Origin: an uncultured Alphaproteobacteria bacterium
GTDB taxonomy: Bacteria > Pseudomonadota > Alphaproteobacteria > Rhodobacterales > Rhodobacteraceae
DNA length: 64,000 bases
Direction: 5' to 3'
NCBI GenBank assembly: GCA_913031285.1
Contig: CAJWEI010000009.1
Location: forward strand, 1-64,000
In this document: piece after piece, positions 19,254 through 28,496 of the stretch
Position numbering within the stretch: the stretch's first letter is position 1
Layout of the letters: the number at the start of each line of letters is the position of its first letter
The notes under the pieces: model-generated
What the model was told of the DNA's origin: nothing
Databases searched by the model: none
The model's input: the letters and a program-made list of their open reading frames with translations, nothing else
Translations under genes and position numbers: made by a program

Positions 19254-20321
19254 TTGAATTTCGTTAAAAATGCATGGTATGTTGCGGGGTGGTCTAAAAA
19301 CTTTGATAAAGATTTGACAGCTATTGAAATTACTGGGCAAAAACTTGTCATTTTTCGCGAGAGTACAGGCAGCGTTAAAGCTTTAGAAGACCAATGCCCG
19401 CATCGATTACTTCCGCTTTCAATGGGTAAGCGAATTGGAGACACCATTCAGTGTGGCTATCACGGCATGACATTTAATGGGTCCGGCCAATGCGTCCGCG
19501 TTCCTGGCCAGAATAACACACCCAAAAGTGCTTATGTCCATACCTTTCCTATCGAGGAAAGGTATGGCGTAGTATGGATCTGGATGGGTGATCCTGATCG
19601 CGCTGACCCGAAGTCGATTTTTGATTTACCTGAGTTCTCTAATCCTGATTGGCATGTCCATCATGGCGGAGAATTACATATTAATTCTAATTATCTAAAT
19701 GTGGCTGAAAATCTTGTTGACCCTGCGCATGTCAGTTTTGTACACCCAACCACTTTGGGTAGTGCCGCTTCCGAGAATGTTCCAGTTCATGTGTCCACTA
19801 GTGGTCCTGTGATCTCGGCTTGGCGATGGATTCGAGACTCGGCGCCAATTGGGTTCTTTCAAAAGTTTGGAGGTTTTAGTGGCAACGTAGACCGCTGGCA
19901 CTATTACGATTTGCATTTGCCCTCCACTGCGATGATCGATTTTGGAAGCATTGATACAGCTCTTAATTGTCGTGAAGAGGATCGAAGTCGGGGCGTACGC
20001 ATATTTGCTCTTCATTTTGTTACACCTGTTACAGAAGAGTACACTATTGATTACTGGATGCACTTGCGTAACACGGCAGTTGGAGATGACCTTGCATCTG
20101 AACAAATGGATTCAATGTTTCAGATCGCTTTTTCTGAAGATAAAGCAATTCTAGAAGCTGTCCATGAGCAGGAAAAGCGACCTCAAAAACGGCGCCCAAT
20201 TCGTATCGCAATTGATAAAGCGCCCAGTGTATATCGCAAACGCATACGTGACCTTATTGCGGCAGAATCGACTTACGACTTAGGCGAGCCTGTTGACGCG
20301 GTATTTATTCAGCATGATTAA
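19254..20321 (+). CDS. Rieske [2Fe-2S] oxygenase, alpha subunit (VanA-like)
   Basis: A Rieske non-heme iron oxygenase of 355 residues. The Rieske ligands are Cys48/His50 (CPHR) and Cys67/His70 (CGYHG). The mononuclear iron site is DPAHVSFVH, giving His159 and His164 with nearby Asp156. The family includes vanillate O-demethylase and several N-demethylases. The start is TTG after AAGGGA; the nearby ATG is out of frame. No reductase gene is adjacent, so electrons must come from a partner elsewhere. It heads an operon with an ABC importer, 36 bases upstream of the binding protein, which suggests it attacks the imported compound. Confidence 0.92.
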   Translation: MNFVKNAWYVAGWSKNFDKDLTAIEITGQKLVIFRESTGSVKALEDQCPHRLLPLSMGKRIGDTIQCGYHGMTFNGSGQCVRVPGQNNTPKSAYVHTFPIEERYGVVWIWMGDPDRADPKSIFDLPEFSNPDWHVHHGGELHINSNYLNVAENLVDPAHVSFVHPTTLGSAASENVPVHVSTSGPVISAWRWIRDSAPIGFFQKFGGFSGNVDRWHYYDLHLPSTAMIDFGSIDTALNCREEDRSRGVRIFALHFVTPVTEEYTIDYWMHLRNTAVGDDLASEQMDSMFQIAFSEDKAILEAVHEQEKRPQKRRPIRIAIDKAPSVYRKRIRDLIAAESTYDLGEPVDAVFIQHD

Positions 20322-20357
20322 TAACTATCCAGTCCATTAAAACCAGAGAGGAAAATT

Positions 20358-21563
20358 ATGAAAAATAACTCGATCATAAAGGCATTATCTGCCGCTGTCT
20401 TAATAATGTCTGCGCCGCTCGCGGTCATGGCACAAGAAACTATAAAAATTGGAGAAATTAATCATTATAAACGCATGGCTGCTTTCGCGGGTCCGTATAA
20501 AAACGGCATTGAATTGGCGATGGAAGAGGTAAATGCAGCTGGTGGAGTTTTAGGCAAGCCGCTTGAGTTTATCTTTCGGGATGATCAAGGCAAGCCTGGT
20601 GAAGCAGTAAAAATTGCAGAAGAGCTTATGACTCGTGAAGGTACTGTCATGCTGACGGGTACGATTTTATCAAATGTAGGCTTAGCAATTTCGTCATTTG
20701 CGGGCGAAAAAGGTTATGTTTATCTTGCGTCTGAGCCCTTAGCAGATTCACTTGTATGGAGTGCGGGTAACCCCTACACATTTCGCTTAAGGGCATCGAC
20801 TTTCATGCAGGCGGCAATGTTAGCTGAGGCGGCTGCAAAAACTGATGCTAAAAAATTTGCAACTATTGCGCCAAACTATGCATATGGCAAAGACGCGGTA
20901 GCCGCCTTCAAAAAAAATCTCTTGAAGTTGAAGCCAGAAGCCGAATTTGTCGCTGAGCAATGGCCTGGAGTTTTCAAAATTGATGCTGGTGCTGAGGTGC
21001 AAGCTCTTGAGCGGGCCAAACCAGATGCTATTTATAATGTAACATTTGGACCTGATCTGGCTAAATTTGTTCGCGAAGGTGGAGATCGAGGTTTGTTTGA
21101 TGGGCGCCAAGTATACGGACTTTTATCAGGGGAACCTGAATATCTTGATCCATTGGGCGCGGAAGCACCGGAAGGTTGGACAGTGACTGGCTACCCTTGG
21201 TATGATCTTCCATCTGGCCCAGGTGCTGATTTTGTAACAACTTATCAGAGCCGGTGGGACGACTATCCTCGTATAGGCTCTTTGGTTGGGTATATGACAG
21301 TTCAATCTATAGTCGCGGCTCTTAACAGGGCCGGTTCAACCGAAACAGAAGCGATTCGAAGTGCATTTGAAGACCTGCCAGTGAACACACCTGTTGGCGA
21401 TATTATTTTCCGAGCAAGTGACCACCAATCTACTATGGGTGCCTATGTTGGTTCTACAACCTTAAGAGATGGTAAGGGTGTCATGGTCAACTGGGAATAT
21501 AAGAATGGAGCGGATTATCTTCCTTCGGATGAAGAGGTTGCAAAGTTGCGTCCGTCAAAATAG
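20358..21563 (+). CDS. Branched-chain-type ABC transporter substrate-binding protein
   Basis: A periplasmic binding protein of the LivK/type I fold (401 residues). The first ~26 residues form a Sec signal peptide ending MAQE. The mature part begins with IKIGEINHYKRMAAFAGPYKNGIELAMEEVNAAGG, typical of the family. A GAGAGGA precedes the ATG. These proteins bind amino acids, amides or aromatic acids; the adjacent oxygenase argues for an aromatic or heterocyclic ligand. A strong hairpin follows the stop codon. Confidence 0.93.
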   Translation: MKNNSIIKALSAAVLIMSAPLAVMAQETIKIGEINHYKRMAAFAGPYKNGIELAMEEVNAAGGVLGKPLEFIFRDDQGKPGEAVKIAEELMTREGTVMLTGTILSNVGLAISSFAGEKGYVYLASEPLADSLVWSAGNPYTFRLRASTFMQAAMLAEAAAKTDAKKFATIAPNYAYGKDAVAAFKKNLLKLKPEAEFVAEQWPGVFKIDAGAEVQALERAKPDAIYNVTFGPDLAKFVREGGDRGLFDGRQVYGLLSGEPEYLDPLGAEAPEGWTVTGYPWYDLPSGPGADFVTTYQSRWDDYPRIGSLVGYMTVQSIVAALNRAGSTETEAIRSAFEDLPVNTPVGDIIFRASDHQSTMGAYVGSTTLRDGKGVMVNWEYKNGADYLPSDEEVAKLRPSK

Positions 21564-21566
21564 GTC

Positions 21567-21612
21567 AAATCTTATGCCCTCGAAGAATTTCTTGAGGGCA
21601 TTCGAAAGATTT
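21567..21612 (+). terminator. Hairpin after the binding-protein gene
   Basis: Perfect stem ATGCCCTC (21574-21581) with GAGGGCAT (21594-21601). It is extended by AAATCTT/AAGATTT across a 4-base bulge. There is no long T-run, so it is more likely a partial terminator or an mRNA-stabilising hairpin that lets the binding protein exceed the permease. Confidence 0.6.
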
Positions 21613-21638
21613 AATTAATATTCTACGAGCAGGTATTT

Positions 21639-23495
21639 ATGGAACTTTTTGTTGCTCAGATTATAACTGGGCTGGCCAACGCAAGTTCGCTTTTTCTGGT
21701 TGCCTGTGGGCTATCATTAATTTTTGGCGTGACCCGCATTGTCAACTTCGCGCACGGCAGTCTTTATATGCTTGGAGCCTACTTAGGGTATACTTTCATG
21801 CAGGTTCTCCCAGGGGCTTTAGGGTTTTGGAGTTCTATTCTTTTAGCTGGCGTAAGTGTCGGTGTAATCGGTATTTTAGTTGAAATGCTTGTCCTCAGGC
21901 CTGTTTATAAAGCGCCGGAATTATTTCAATTAGTTGCAACATTTGGGGTAATCTTGGTCATCCAAGATATTGCACTGATTGTATTTGGGCCCGAAGACCT
22001 TCTGGGGCCACGAGCGCCAGGCCTTAGAGGTGTTTTCCGTGTGATGGGTGAACCAGTTCCTAAATATGACATCATACTACTGGTGATAACGCCAATTGTT
22101 GCATTAGCGCTATGGTATCTCATCACGCAAACGCGTGTTGGAGTTTTAGTACGTGCCGCCACGCAAGACCGAGAGATGGTAAGTGCTTTAGGGGTTAATC
22201 AGGCATGGCTGTTCACGGGAGTATTTGGTCTTGGTTCTGCGCTTGCTGGTCTCGGTGGAGCGCTGCAACTACCCAAAGGTGGTGCAGATCTATTGATGGA
22301 CTTTCATATCCTAGCGCCAGTCTTTGTAGTTGTAGTTATTGGTGGTATGGGCTCTTTGCCTGGGGCCTACCTTGCGGCTGTGATCATATCAGTACTAAAT
22401 GTTTTTGCAGTAACGTATCTACCACAATCTACACTAGTTTTAATGTTTGTAGTTATGATTGTTGTTTTGACAATCCGACCTTATGGTCTTTTTGGACGTG
22501 AAGAGGTTGCTGGCGAGCATGGTCAAGTTGGTGAGCCTGAACGGCCCATAAAGCCAGCATCACCCCGAGTACAGCTGTTAACCTCTGTTTTCATCTTATT
22601 ATTGGCAATGATGCCGATATACAGCGCCTCCTTCTCACTAGTTTTTACTACAGACGTGCTGATATTTTGCCTATTTGCGGCTAGTTTGCATTTTCTGCTT
22701 GGTTTGGGAGGCTTGGTAAGCTTTGGCCATGCTGCTTATTACGGTGGTGGAGCCTATGTGGCAGCACTTCTCGTAACTCATGCGAATACGCCTATGGAAC
22801 TGGCATTTCTGTTAGCTCCACTTGGTGCCGGTATTGCTGCTCTCGTCATTGGCTGGGTATGTCTGCGCTTAACAGGAGTATATTTTGCTATGTTAACCTT
22901 AGCATTTGCACAATTGTTATGGAGCCTTGTTTTTCAATGGGGCGAGGTGACGGGCGGTGATGATGGAATAGTCAATATTTGGCCCTCTGAATGGCTGAAG
23001 CCAACCATTGTCTATTACTATTTAACTTTATTATTTTGTGTGGGAGGCATTTTGTTATTACGTCACATAGCACACTCCCCATTTGGCTACGCGCTACGCG
23101 CGGCTCGGGATAGTAAAAGGCAAGCAGAATCGACTGGTATTGATACTCGAAAAATTCAACTTTTAGCGTTTGGTTTTGCTGGCTTCATGGGCGGTTTGGC
23201 CGGCGCACTGTTTGTATTTTCAAAAGGAAGCGTATTCCCTAATGAATTAGAAATTGCACGTAGTTTTGATGCTTTAATTGTGGTTTTTCTAGGTGGTGTA
23301 AAAACACTTGCAGGCGGTGTTGCAGGTGGCGTCTTCTTTAAGGGCATTGAAGATATACTTTTAAAATTTGAATATTGGCGCCTTGTGATGGGGCTGCTTA
23401 TTATTTTCGTGGTAGTACTTGCGCCTGAAGGTATTGTTGGCTCGTTGCGCAAAGGAGCAGAGCGCCTTAACTTGATTAAGTCGAAAGATATGTAA
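21639..23495 (+). CDS. Fused LivH-LivM type ABC permease
   Basis: A 618-residue inner-membrane protein carrying both permease halves. The LivH-like part is about residues 1-290, with GLSLIFGVTRIVNFAHGSLYMLGAY early on. The LivM-like part is about residues 310-618, with GLGGLVSFGHAAYYGGGAY. The usual arrangement is two separate genes; here no stop or restart lies between them. It follows the hairpin after the binding protein and overlaps the ATPase gene by one base (TAATG). Confidence 0.93.
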   Translation: MELFVAQIITGLANASSLFLVACGLSLIFGVTRIVNFAHGSLYMLGAYLGYTFMQVLPGALGFWSSILLAGVSVGVIGILVEMLVLRPVYKAPELFQLVATFGVILVIQDIALIVFGPEDLLGPRAPGLRGVFRVMGEPVPKYDIILLVITPIVALALWYLITQTRVGVLVRAATQDREMVSALGVNQAWLFTGVFGLGSALAGLGGALQLPKGGADLLMDFHILAPVFVVVVIGGMGSLPGAYLAAVIISVLNVFAVTYLPQSTLVLMFVVMIVVLTIRPYGLFGREEVAGEHGQVGEPERPIKPASPRVQLLTSVFILLLAMMPIYSASFSLVFTTDVLIFCLFAASLHFLLGLGGLVSFGHAAYYGGGAYVAALLVTHANTPMELAFLLAPLGAGIAALVIGWVCLRLTGVYFAMLTLAFAQLLWSLVFQWGEVTGGDDGIVNIWPSEWLKPTIVYYYLTLLFCVGGILLLRHIAHSPFGYALRAARDSKRQAESTGIDTRKIQLLAFGFAGFMGGLAGALFVFSKGSVFPNELEIARSFDALIVVFLGGVKTLAGGVAGGVFFKGIEDILLKFEYWRLVMGLLIIFVVVLAPEGIVGSLRKGAERLNLIKSKDM

Positions 23496-24271
23496 TGAAT
23501 GGAGTTTTAAAAACTGAGAGACTTACCAAAACTTTTGGCGGCCTGATAGCTGTCGACGACGTTTCCCTTGAGCTTCAAAAAGGTGAGCTACTCGCACTCA
23601 TTGGACCAAACGGCGCAGGAAAAAGTACTTGTTTTAATATGTTGATGGGACAGCTTAAAGCTACTTCGGGCAAGGTATATTTGGCAGATGAAGAAATAAC
23701 AGATCTTTCTCCTCGTCAGGTATGGCGTAAAGGTGTAGGGCGAACGTTTCAAATCACGGCGACCTACAGCTCAATGACAGTAATTGAAAATGTTCAAATG
23801 GCACTTCTCTCTCATTTTGGTGATATCCTACGGTTTCTGCCAAGAGCGCACTTATTACATCGAGAGGAAGCATTAAAACTACTCGATTTAGTCGGGATGG
23901 CTGATCAGGCGGACAGACACTGTGCGGTTCTAGCGTATGGTGATCTCAAACGGATTGAACTTGCCATTGCACTAGCACACAGTCCGATGCTGCTGCTAAT
24001 GGATGAGCCTACTGCTGGTATGTCGCCAAAAGAACGTGTTGATTTAATGGAATTAACTGCAAAAATCGTTCGTGATCAAGGTGTGAGTGTTTTATTTACA
24101 GAACATGATATGGATGTTGTTTTTGCACATTCTCATCGGATCATGGTTCTGAATCGGGGAAAGTTGATCGCAGAGGGAGATGCTGGAGAAATCCGGAATA
24201 ACCCACTGGTTCAAGAGGTCTATCTGGGAGGTGGCACTCTTTTTACATCAGAGGTGGAAAGTCATGCTTAG
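23495..24271 (+). CDS. LivG-type ABC ATPase
   Basis: An ATP-binding subunit (258 residues) of the branched-chain-type importer. Walker A is GPNGAGKST near residue 36, Walker B LLLMDEPTAGM near residue 165, and the switch histidine is in TEHDMD. The signature helix reads LAYGDLKRIELA, a common LivG variation. It starts one base inside the permease stop and overlaps the next ATPase gene by 8 bases. Confidence 0.94.
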   Translation: MNGVLKTERLTKTFGGLIAVDDVSLELQKGELLALIGPNGAGKSTCFNMLMGQLKATSGKVYLADEEITDLSPRQVWRKGVGRTFQITATYSSMTVIENVQMALLSHFGDILRFLPRAHLLHREEALKLLDLVGMADQADRHCAVLAYGDLKRIELAIALAHSPMLLLMDEPTAGMSPKERVDLMELTAKIVRDQGVSVLFTEHDMDVVFAHSHRIMVLNRGKLIAEGDAGEIRNNPLVQEVYLGGGTLFTSEVESHA

Positions 24272-24965
24272 GATCGATGCGATAAATAGTTTTTACGGAA
24301 AAGCGCATGTTTTGCGCGATTTAAGTTTTAATGTATGCAAAGGCCATGTCGTTGCTCTTTTAGGTCGCAATGGCGCTGGAAAATCCACCACCATGAAATC
24401 GATAATGCAGCTGGTCCGGCCATCACTTGGAAAGATAACATTTAAGGATGAGGATATTACTGGGTTGCCCTCGCATCAGATAGCAAAGCTTGGGTTAGGG
24501 TATGTTCCTGAAGATCGTCGAATCTTTACTGATTTAACAGTAGTGGAAAACCTTTTGGTTGGGCGACAACCACCGCGTGAAGGCGCTGTAACGTGGAGCC
24601 AAGAAATGCTTTTTGATCTTTTCCCAAATTTAGCGGAGCGTCGTAATAATCGAGGAAAGGCGTTATCGGGAGGTGAACAGCAAATGCTTACTATTGCTCG
24701 TACCTTGATGGGCAATCCATCTTTTGTCCTTTTGGATGAACCTAGTGAAGGCGTCGCGCCCGTAATCATTGAGCAGATGATAAAAGTGATTGGCCAGCTT
24801 AAGTCTGAAGGATTGACAGTGTTACTGTCAGAACAAAACCTTCACTTCGCTCAAGCTGTATCAGATAGCGCTGTTATAATAGAAAGTGGTATGAAAATGT
24901 TTGATGGAACACTTGAAGCCCTAAACTCAAAACCTGAGATACGGGACGCCTACCTTGCTGCATAA
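24264..24965 (+). CDS. LivF-type ABC ATPase
   Basis: The second ATPase of the importer, 233 residues from the ATG chosen here. The frame is open 28 codons upstream but that part overlaps livG and lacks homology. Walker A is GRNGAGKST, the signature LSGGEQQML, Walker B FVLLDEPSEGVAP and the switch region SEQN, where Gln replaces His as usual for LivF. It ends the operon that begins with the Rieske oxygenase. Confidence 0.94.
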   Translation: MLRIDAINSFYGKAHVLRDLSFNVCKGHVVALLGRNGAGKSTTMKSIMQLVRPSLGKITFKDEDITGLPSHQIAKLGLGYVPEDRRIFTDLTVVENLLVGRQPPREGAVTWSQEMLFDLFPNLAERRNNRGKALSGGEQQMLTIARTLMGNPSFVLLDEPSEGVAPVIIEQMIKVIGQLKSEGLTVLLSEQNLHFAQAVSDSAVIIESGMKMFDGTLEALNSKPEIRDAYLAA

Positions 24966-25178
24966 ATTTAAGCTGAGATTTTTGCGGCCAACCAATATAT
25001 ATTGTCCTATGGCGTTTAGGTTTAATTCAGTCGCTAACCGAGGTGATTCTTAGATTCCTTAATTAAATCCTTTTTGAGCCAAAAGCAGAACATAATGATA
25101 CTATATGGCCATTAATTTTCATACATTTTCAGTTTTATGCTATAATTGTATTCTTTCTTGTCAGAATCGTACGAGATG

Positions 25179-25203
25179 CTAGGATGTTTTTTGTGCATCC
25201 TAG
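25179..25203. promoter_or_regulatory. Inverted repeat upstream of the polyol operon, possible operator
   Basis: An 8-base inverted repeat CTAGGATG / CATCCTAG with a 9-base T-rich spacer lies about 47 bases before the ATG of the polyol binding-protein gene. It could be a binding site for the AraC-family regulator encoded in the operon, or an mRNA leader hairpin. Confidence 0.45.
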
Positions 25204-25249
25204 GAGTATAGGTTGTCCCCTGGATGACCAAAAACCTTGGGAGGAAAGT

Positions 25250-26533
25250 ATGAAATCTCTACGAAATACGGCTGTGGGCCTAGCGATCGGCGTAGCCGGA
25301 GCATCGAGTGCAATCGCGACTGATCTGACCATCGCTATCGTGAACAATGGTCACATGATAAATATGCAAAAAGTTGCAGAAGCTTATACTGCTGATACTG
25401 GCGTTAACCTAAACTGGGTTTCGCTGGAAGAAGGCGTTTTGCGCGAACAGGTTACCTCTGACACTGCGACTGGTGGTGGACAATATGATATTATTAATAT
25501 CGGCATGCAGGAGGCGCCAATTTGGGGCGCTGCGGGCTGGATAGAGGCACTAAATTTTGGTTCTGACTACGATATAGACGATATGCTTCCCGCAATGCGC
25601 AACGGCTTGTCTCATGAAGGCACACTTTATGCCGCACCGTTTTATGGTGAATCGTCAATGGTTATGTATCGTAAAGACTTAACGGATGCTGCTGGCGTTT
25701 TAGTACGTGACAATGACAGTTGGGCAAATATCAAGGGTGCTGCGATGGCCATGCATGACCCTGACAATGGCGTTTATGGCGCTTGTTTGCGTGGCAAACC
25801 GGGTTGGGGCGATAACATGGCCTTTATCACAACGATGGTCAATTCATTTGGTGGGGCTTGGTTTGATGCAGATATGCGTCCAACGATAGATACGGCTGCA
25901 TGGCATGAAGCAATCAACTTCTATGTGGATCTTTTGGGGAACTACGGTCCTCCAGGTTCGGAAGGTAATTCATTTAACGAAATCCTTGCGCTTTATAATG
26001 AGGGCAAGTGTGGTATGTGGATCGACGCGACAATTGCGGCCTCATTCCTGGAAGTTGATGGAGTGGCGTATGCACAGTCGCCAAATGCAGGCAACCCAGT
26101 TGGCGCAAATTGGCTATGGGCTTGGGCAATGGCTGTTCCAGCTGGATCACCAAACGCAGAAGAATCGATGAAATTCATCGAATGGGCAACGTCCAAAGCA
26201 TATATCAAAGCTGTGGCTGATCACCCAGACTTTGGCTGGGGCTCTGTTCCCACAGGCACACGAGCTTCGACATATGCGTATTCTGAGTTCCAAGCAGTTG
26301 CAGGGTTTGCTGCGGCCGAAATGGCTGCAATCGAATCTGCAGCACCTGCTGCAACAGATTTAAAGCCATACGTTGGTGTTCAATTTGCCGCTATTCCAGA
26401 ATTTCCAGAAGTGGGAATTGCAGTTGCTCAGGAAATGGCAGCAGCTTTGTCTGGCGCAAAATCTGTAGAAGATGCACTTTCTGCTTCTCAAGCTGCAGCA
26501 GATGCTATCATGTCTGAGGCGGGCTATTACTAA
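25250..26533 (+). CDS. smoE: Polyol (sorbitol/mannitol) ABC transporter substrate-binding protein
   Basis: A periplasmic binding protein of 427 residues, resembling SmoE of Rhodobacter. The signal peptide ends around ASSAIAT (residue 22). The mature N-terminus DLTIAIVNNGHMINMQK and the segment PIWGAAGWIEAL are characteristic. The ATG is preceded by GGGAGG. The downstream mannitol dehydrogenase and fructokinase support a hexitol ligand. An intrinsic terminator follows the stop. Confidence 0.93.
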   Translation: MKSLRNTAVGLAIGVAGASSAIATDLTIAIVNNGHMINMQKVAEAYTADTGVNLNWVSLEEGVLREQVTSDTATGGGQYDIINIGMQEAPIWGAAGWIEALNFGSDYDIDDMLPAMRNGLSHEGTLYAAPFYGESSMVMYRKDLTDAAGVLVRDNDSWANIKGAAMAMHDPDNGVYGACLRGKPGWGDNMAFITTMVNSFGGAWFDADMRPTIDTAAWHEAINFYVDLLGNYGPPGSEGNSFNEILALYNEGKCGMWIDATIAASFLEVDGVAYAQSPNAGNPVGANWLWAWAMAVPAGSPNAEESMKFIEWATSKAYIKAVADHPDFGWGSVPTGTRASTYAYSEFQAVAGFAAAEMAAIESAAPAATDLKPYVGVQFAAIPEFPEVGIAVAQEMAAALSGAKSVEDALSASQAAADAIMSEAGYY

Positions 26534-26550
26534 ATTACTGATGTAGTTGA

Positions 26551-26583
26551 AAAAAGGTCCGGCGGAATTAACCGGGCCTTTTT
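26551..26583 (+). terminator. Intrinsic terminator/attenuator between smoE and smoF
   Basis: A 12-base stem AAAAAGGTCCGG / CCGGGCCTTTTT (one G-U pair) with a 9-base loop, ending in a T5 run. Being inside an operon, it probably reduces read-through so that the binding protein is made in excess. Confidence 0.85.
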
Positions 26584-26706
26584 ACACCCAATCAAGACCT
26601 GTGACCGCCCCGATTAAACTTAGAGCAGTTTTTATTTTGCTTGGTCTGCGTCGATGCACTAATGAACACACTAGCGAAACCTTTGCCATGCGAGAAATAT
26701 TGGGCC

Positions 26707-27648
26707 ATGTCTGACAAATCGCTACTCCGTTTGCTCCAAGCGCCAGCGATTATACTTTTGCTGCTTTGGATGCTTATCCCCCTCGGAATGACTTTGTACT
26801 TTTCGTTCATTCGTTACGTTTTGAATAGCTTGCGCCGCCCGGAGTGGACGACTCCAAGCCTCAGTAATTGGCGTGGGTTTGGCAATTATGAATATGTGAT
26901 GTATAAATCTAAGGATTTTTGGTTTGCGGTACAAAATAGTGTTTTCATAGTCGGTTGTATTCTTATTTTGACTGTCGTTTTAGGCTTGGCTATTGCGATG
27001 CTCATTAACAGGCAATTCCCTGGACGTGGTGTTGTTCGTGTTCTTCTAATTTCTCCATTTTTTGTTATGCCTGCGGTCAATGCGGTACTATGGATAAATA
27101 TGATCCTTGACCCGGTTTTGGGACTCAACGGTCTTGCGGTTGAAAGTTTCAATCAAACGATAAAAAGCCTACATGATTTCCCAGTTCTGGGTACATTTTT
27201 CTCTATGTGGCCTGAGTTTAAGCCGGTCTCCTTTCGGTCAACACAAACTTCTGCCTACGCAGTGGTTATAATGGTTGCATGGCAGTGGACGCCATTTGCT
27301 GTGTTAATTTTTATGACTTCGTTACAATCAGAAGACCAGCAGCAAAAAGAGGCTGCCATCTTGGATGGTGCGAACAAATGGTCTCAGTTCCGCAATCTGA
27401 CGCTGCCACATTTGGCCAGACCAATCGCGATTGTCATCATGATTCAGTCGATTTTCCATCTCTCGCTTTATGCAGAAATTGAAATCGTTAGCAGGGGAAA
27501 TGGGAATAAAAACCTGCCCTATCTTATTGGTGAATTTACGTCGAATAATATTGGCGCAGCGAGCGCCACTGGCATTTTTGCAGTCATATTGGCAAACATT
27601 GTTGCGATATTCTTGCTTCGTATGGTTGGCAAAAGTCTGATGGATTAG
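26707..27648 (+). CDS. smoF: Polyol ABC transporter permease (MalF type)
   Basis: An inner-membrane permease of 313 residues with about six predicted helices. The cytoplasmic loop reads EAAILDGANKWSQFRNLTLP, the ATPase-contact (EAA) motif. The start MSDKSLLRLL is preferred to the upstream TTG because the sequence before it is not conserved in character. It pairs with smoG, 11 bases downstream. Confidence 0.92.
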   Translation: MSDKSLLRLLQAPAIILLLLWMLIPLGMTLYFSFIRYVLNSLRRPEWTTPSLSNWRGFGNYEYVMYKSKDFWFAVQNSVFIVGCILILTVVLGLAIAMLINRQFPGRGVVRVLLISPFFVMPAVNAVLWINMILDPVLGLNGLAVESFNQTIKSLHDFPVLGTFFSMWPEFKPVSFRSTQTSAYAVVIMVAWQWTPFAVLIFMTSLQSEDQQQKEAAILDGANKWSQFRNLTLPHLARPIAIVIMIQSIFHLSLYAEIEIVSRGNGNKNLPYLIGEFTSNNIGAASATGIFAVILANIVAIFLLRMVGKSLMD

Positions 27649-27659
27649 GAAAATAGAAT

Positions 27660-28496
27660 ATGGCAGTCGTCACTGAGACAACTAAATTTGGAAAAATTTT
27701 CTGGCCAGTTTTGGCTTGGATTGTGGCGCTTACATTTTTCTTTCCAATCTTTTGGATGGTCTTTACCAGTTTTAAAACAGATGCGGATTCAGTTAAGCCA
27801 GAGTATTTATTTGTTTTTAAGCCAACGCTTGAAAACTATATAAACATGACGGATAATTATGATTATTGGCGTTTTGCGTTAAACTCGTTAATCACTGCTA
27901 GCTTTGCAACTACCTTTGCCTTATTTGTTGGTGTACCTTGCGCATATGTGATGGCGTTCAATCCTACCCGACGAACCAAAGATATTCTTTTATGGATGTT
28001 ATCGACCAAGATGCTGCCAGCAGCAGCTGTGCTTTACCCTATGACTTTCTTGACAAAGAATTTTCTCAATATTTTTGATACTCACTTCTTGATCATCCTC
28101 GTACTGTGTTTGATCAACCTTCCTATCGTCATTTGGATGCTGTTCACCTACTTCAAAGAAATTCCAAAAGAAATCCTAGAAGCAGGTAAAATGGACGGCG
28201 CAAATACATGGGGTGAAATAAAAGATATCCTTCTTCCCCTTGCGTGGGGTGGTTTGGCATCCACCGCGCTCTTATGTTTCATTTTTTGCTGGAACGAGGC
28301 CTATTGGACTGTACGTTTAACGACCACAGACGCGGCAACCCTTTCAAAGCTAATAGAGGGTAACAGAGCTCCAGAAGGGTTGTTTTTTGGTCGTTTATCT
28401 GCCGTGTCTACCGCTGCTGTTGGTCCCATTGTCGTCTTGGGTTGGTTTTGTCAGAAACAACTAGTCCAAGGCTTAACATTTGGAGCCGTAAAATAA
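27660..28496 (+). CDS. smoG: Polyol ABC transporter permease (MalG type)
   Basis: The partner permease, 278 residues. The EAA loop is EILEAGKMDGANTWGEIKDILLPL and several hydrophobic helices are visible from FWPVLAWIVALTFFFPIFW onward. Its stop overlaps the next ATG by one base, so the dehydrogenase is translationally coupled. Confidence 0.93.
   Translation: MAVVTETTKFGKIFWPVLAWIVALTFFFPIFWMVFTSFKTDADSVKPEYLFVFKPTLENYINMTDNYDYWRFALNSLITASFATTFALFVGVPCAYVMAFNPTRRTKDILLWMLSTKMLPAAAVLYPMTFLTKNFLNIFDTHFLIILVLCLINLPIVIWMLFTYFKEIPKEILEAGKMDGANTWGEIKDILLPLAWGGLASTALLCFIFCWNEAYWTVRLTTTDAATLSKLIEGNRAPEGLFFGRLSAVSTAAVGPIVVLGWFCQKQLVQGLTFGAVK

Noticed and set aside
19695-20105. 136-codon minus-strand frame inside the Rieske oxygenase gene
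   Set aside because: It is antisense to a gene with intact Rieske and iron motifs.
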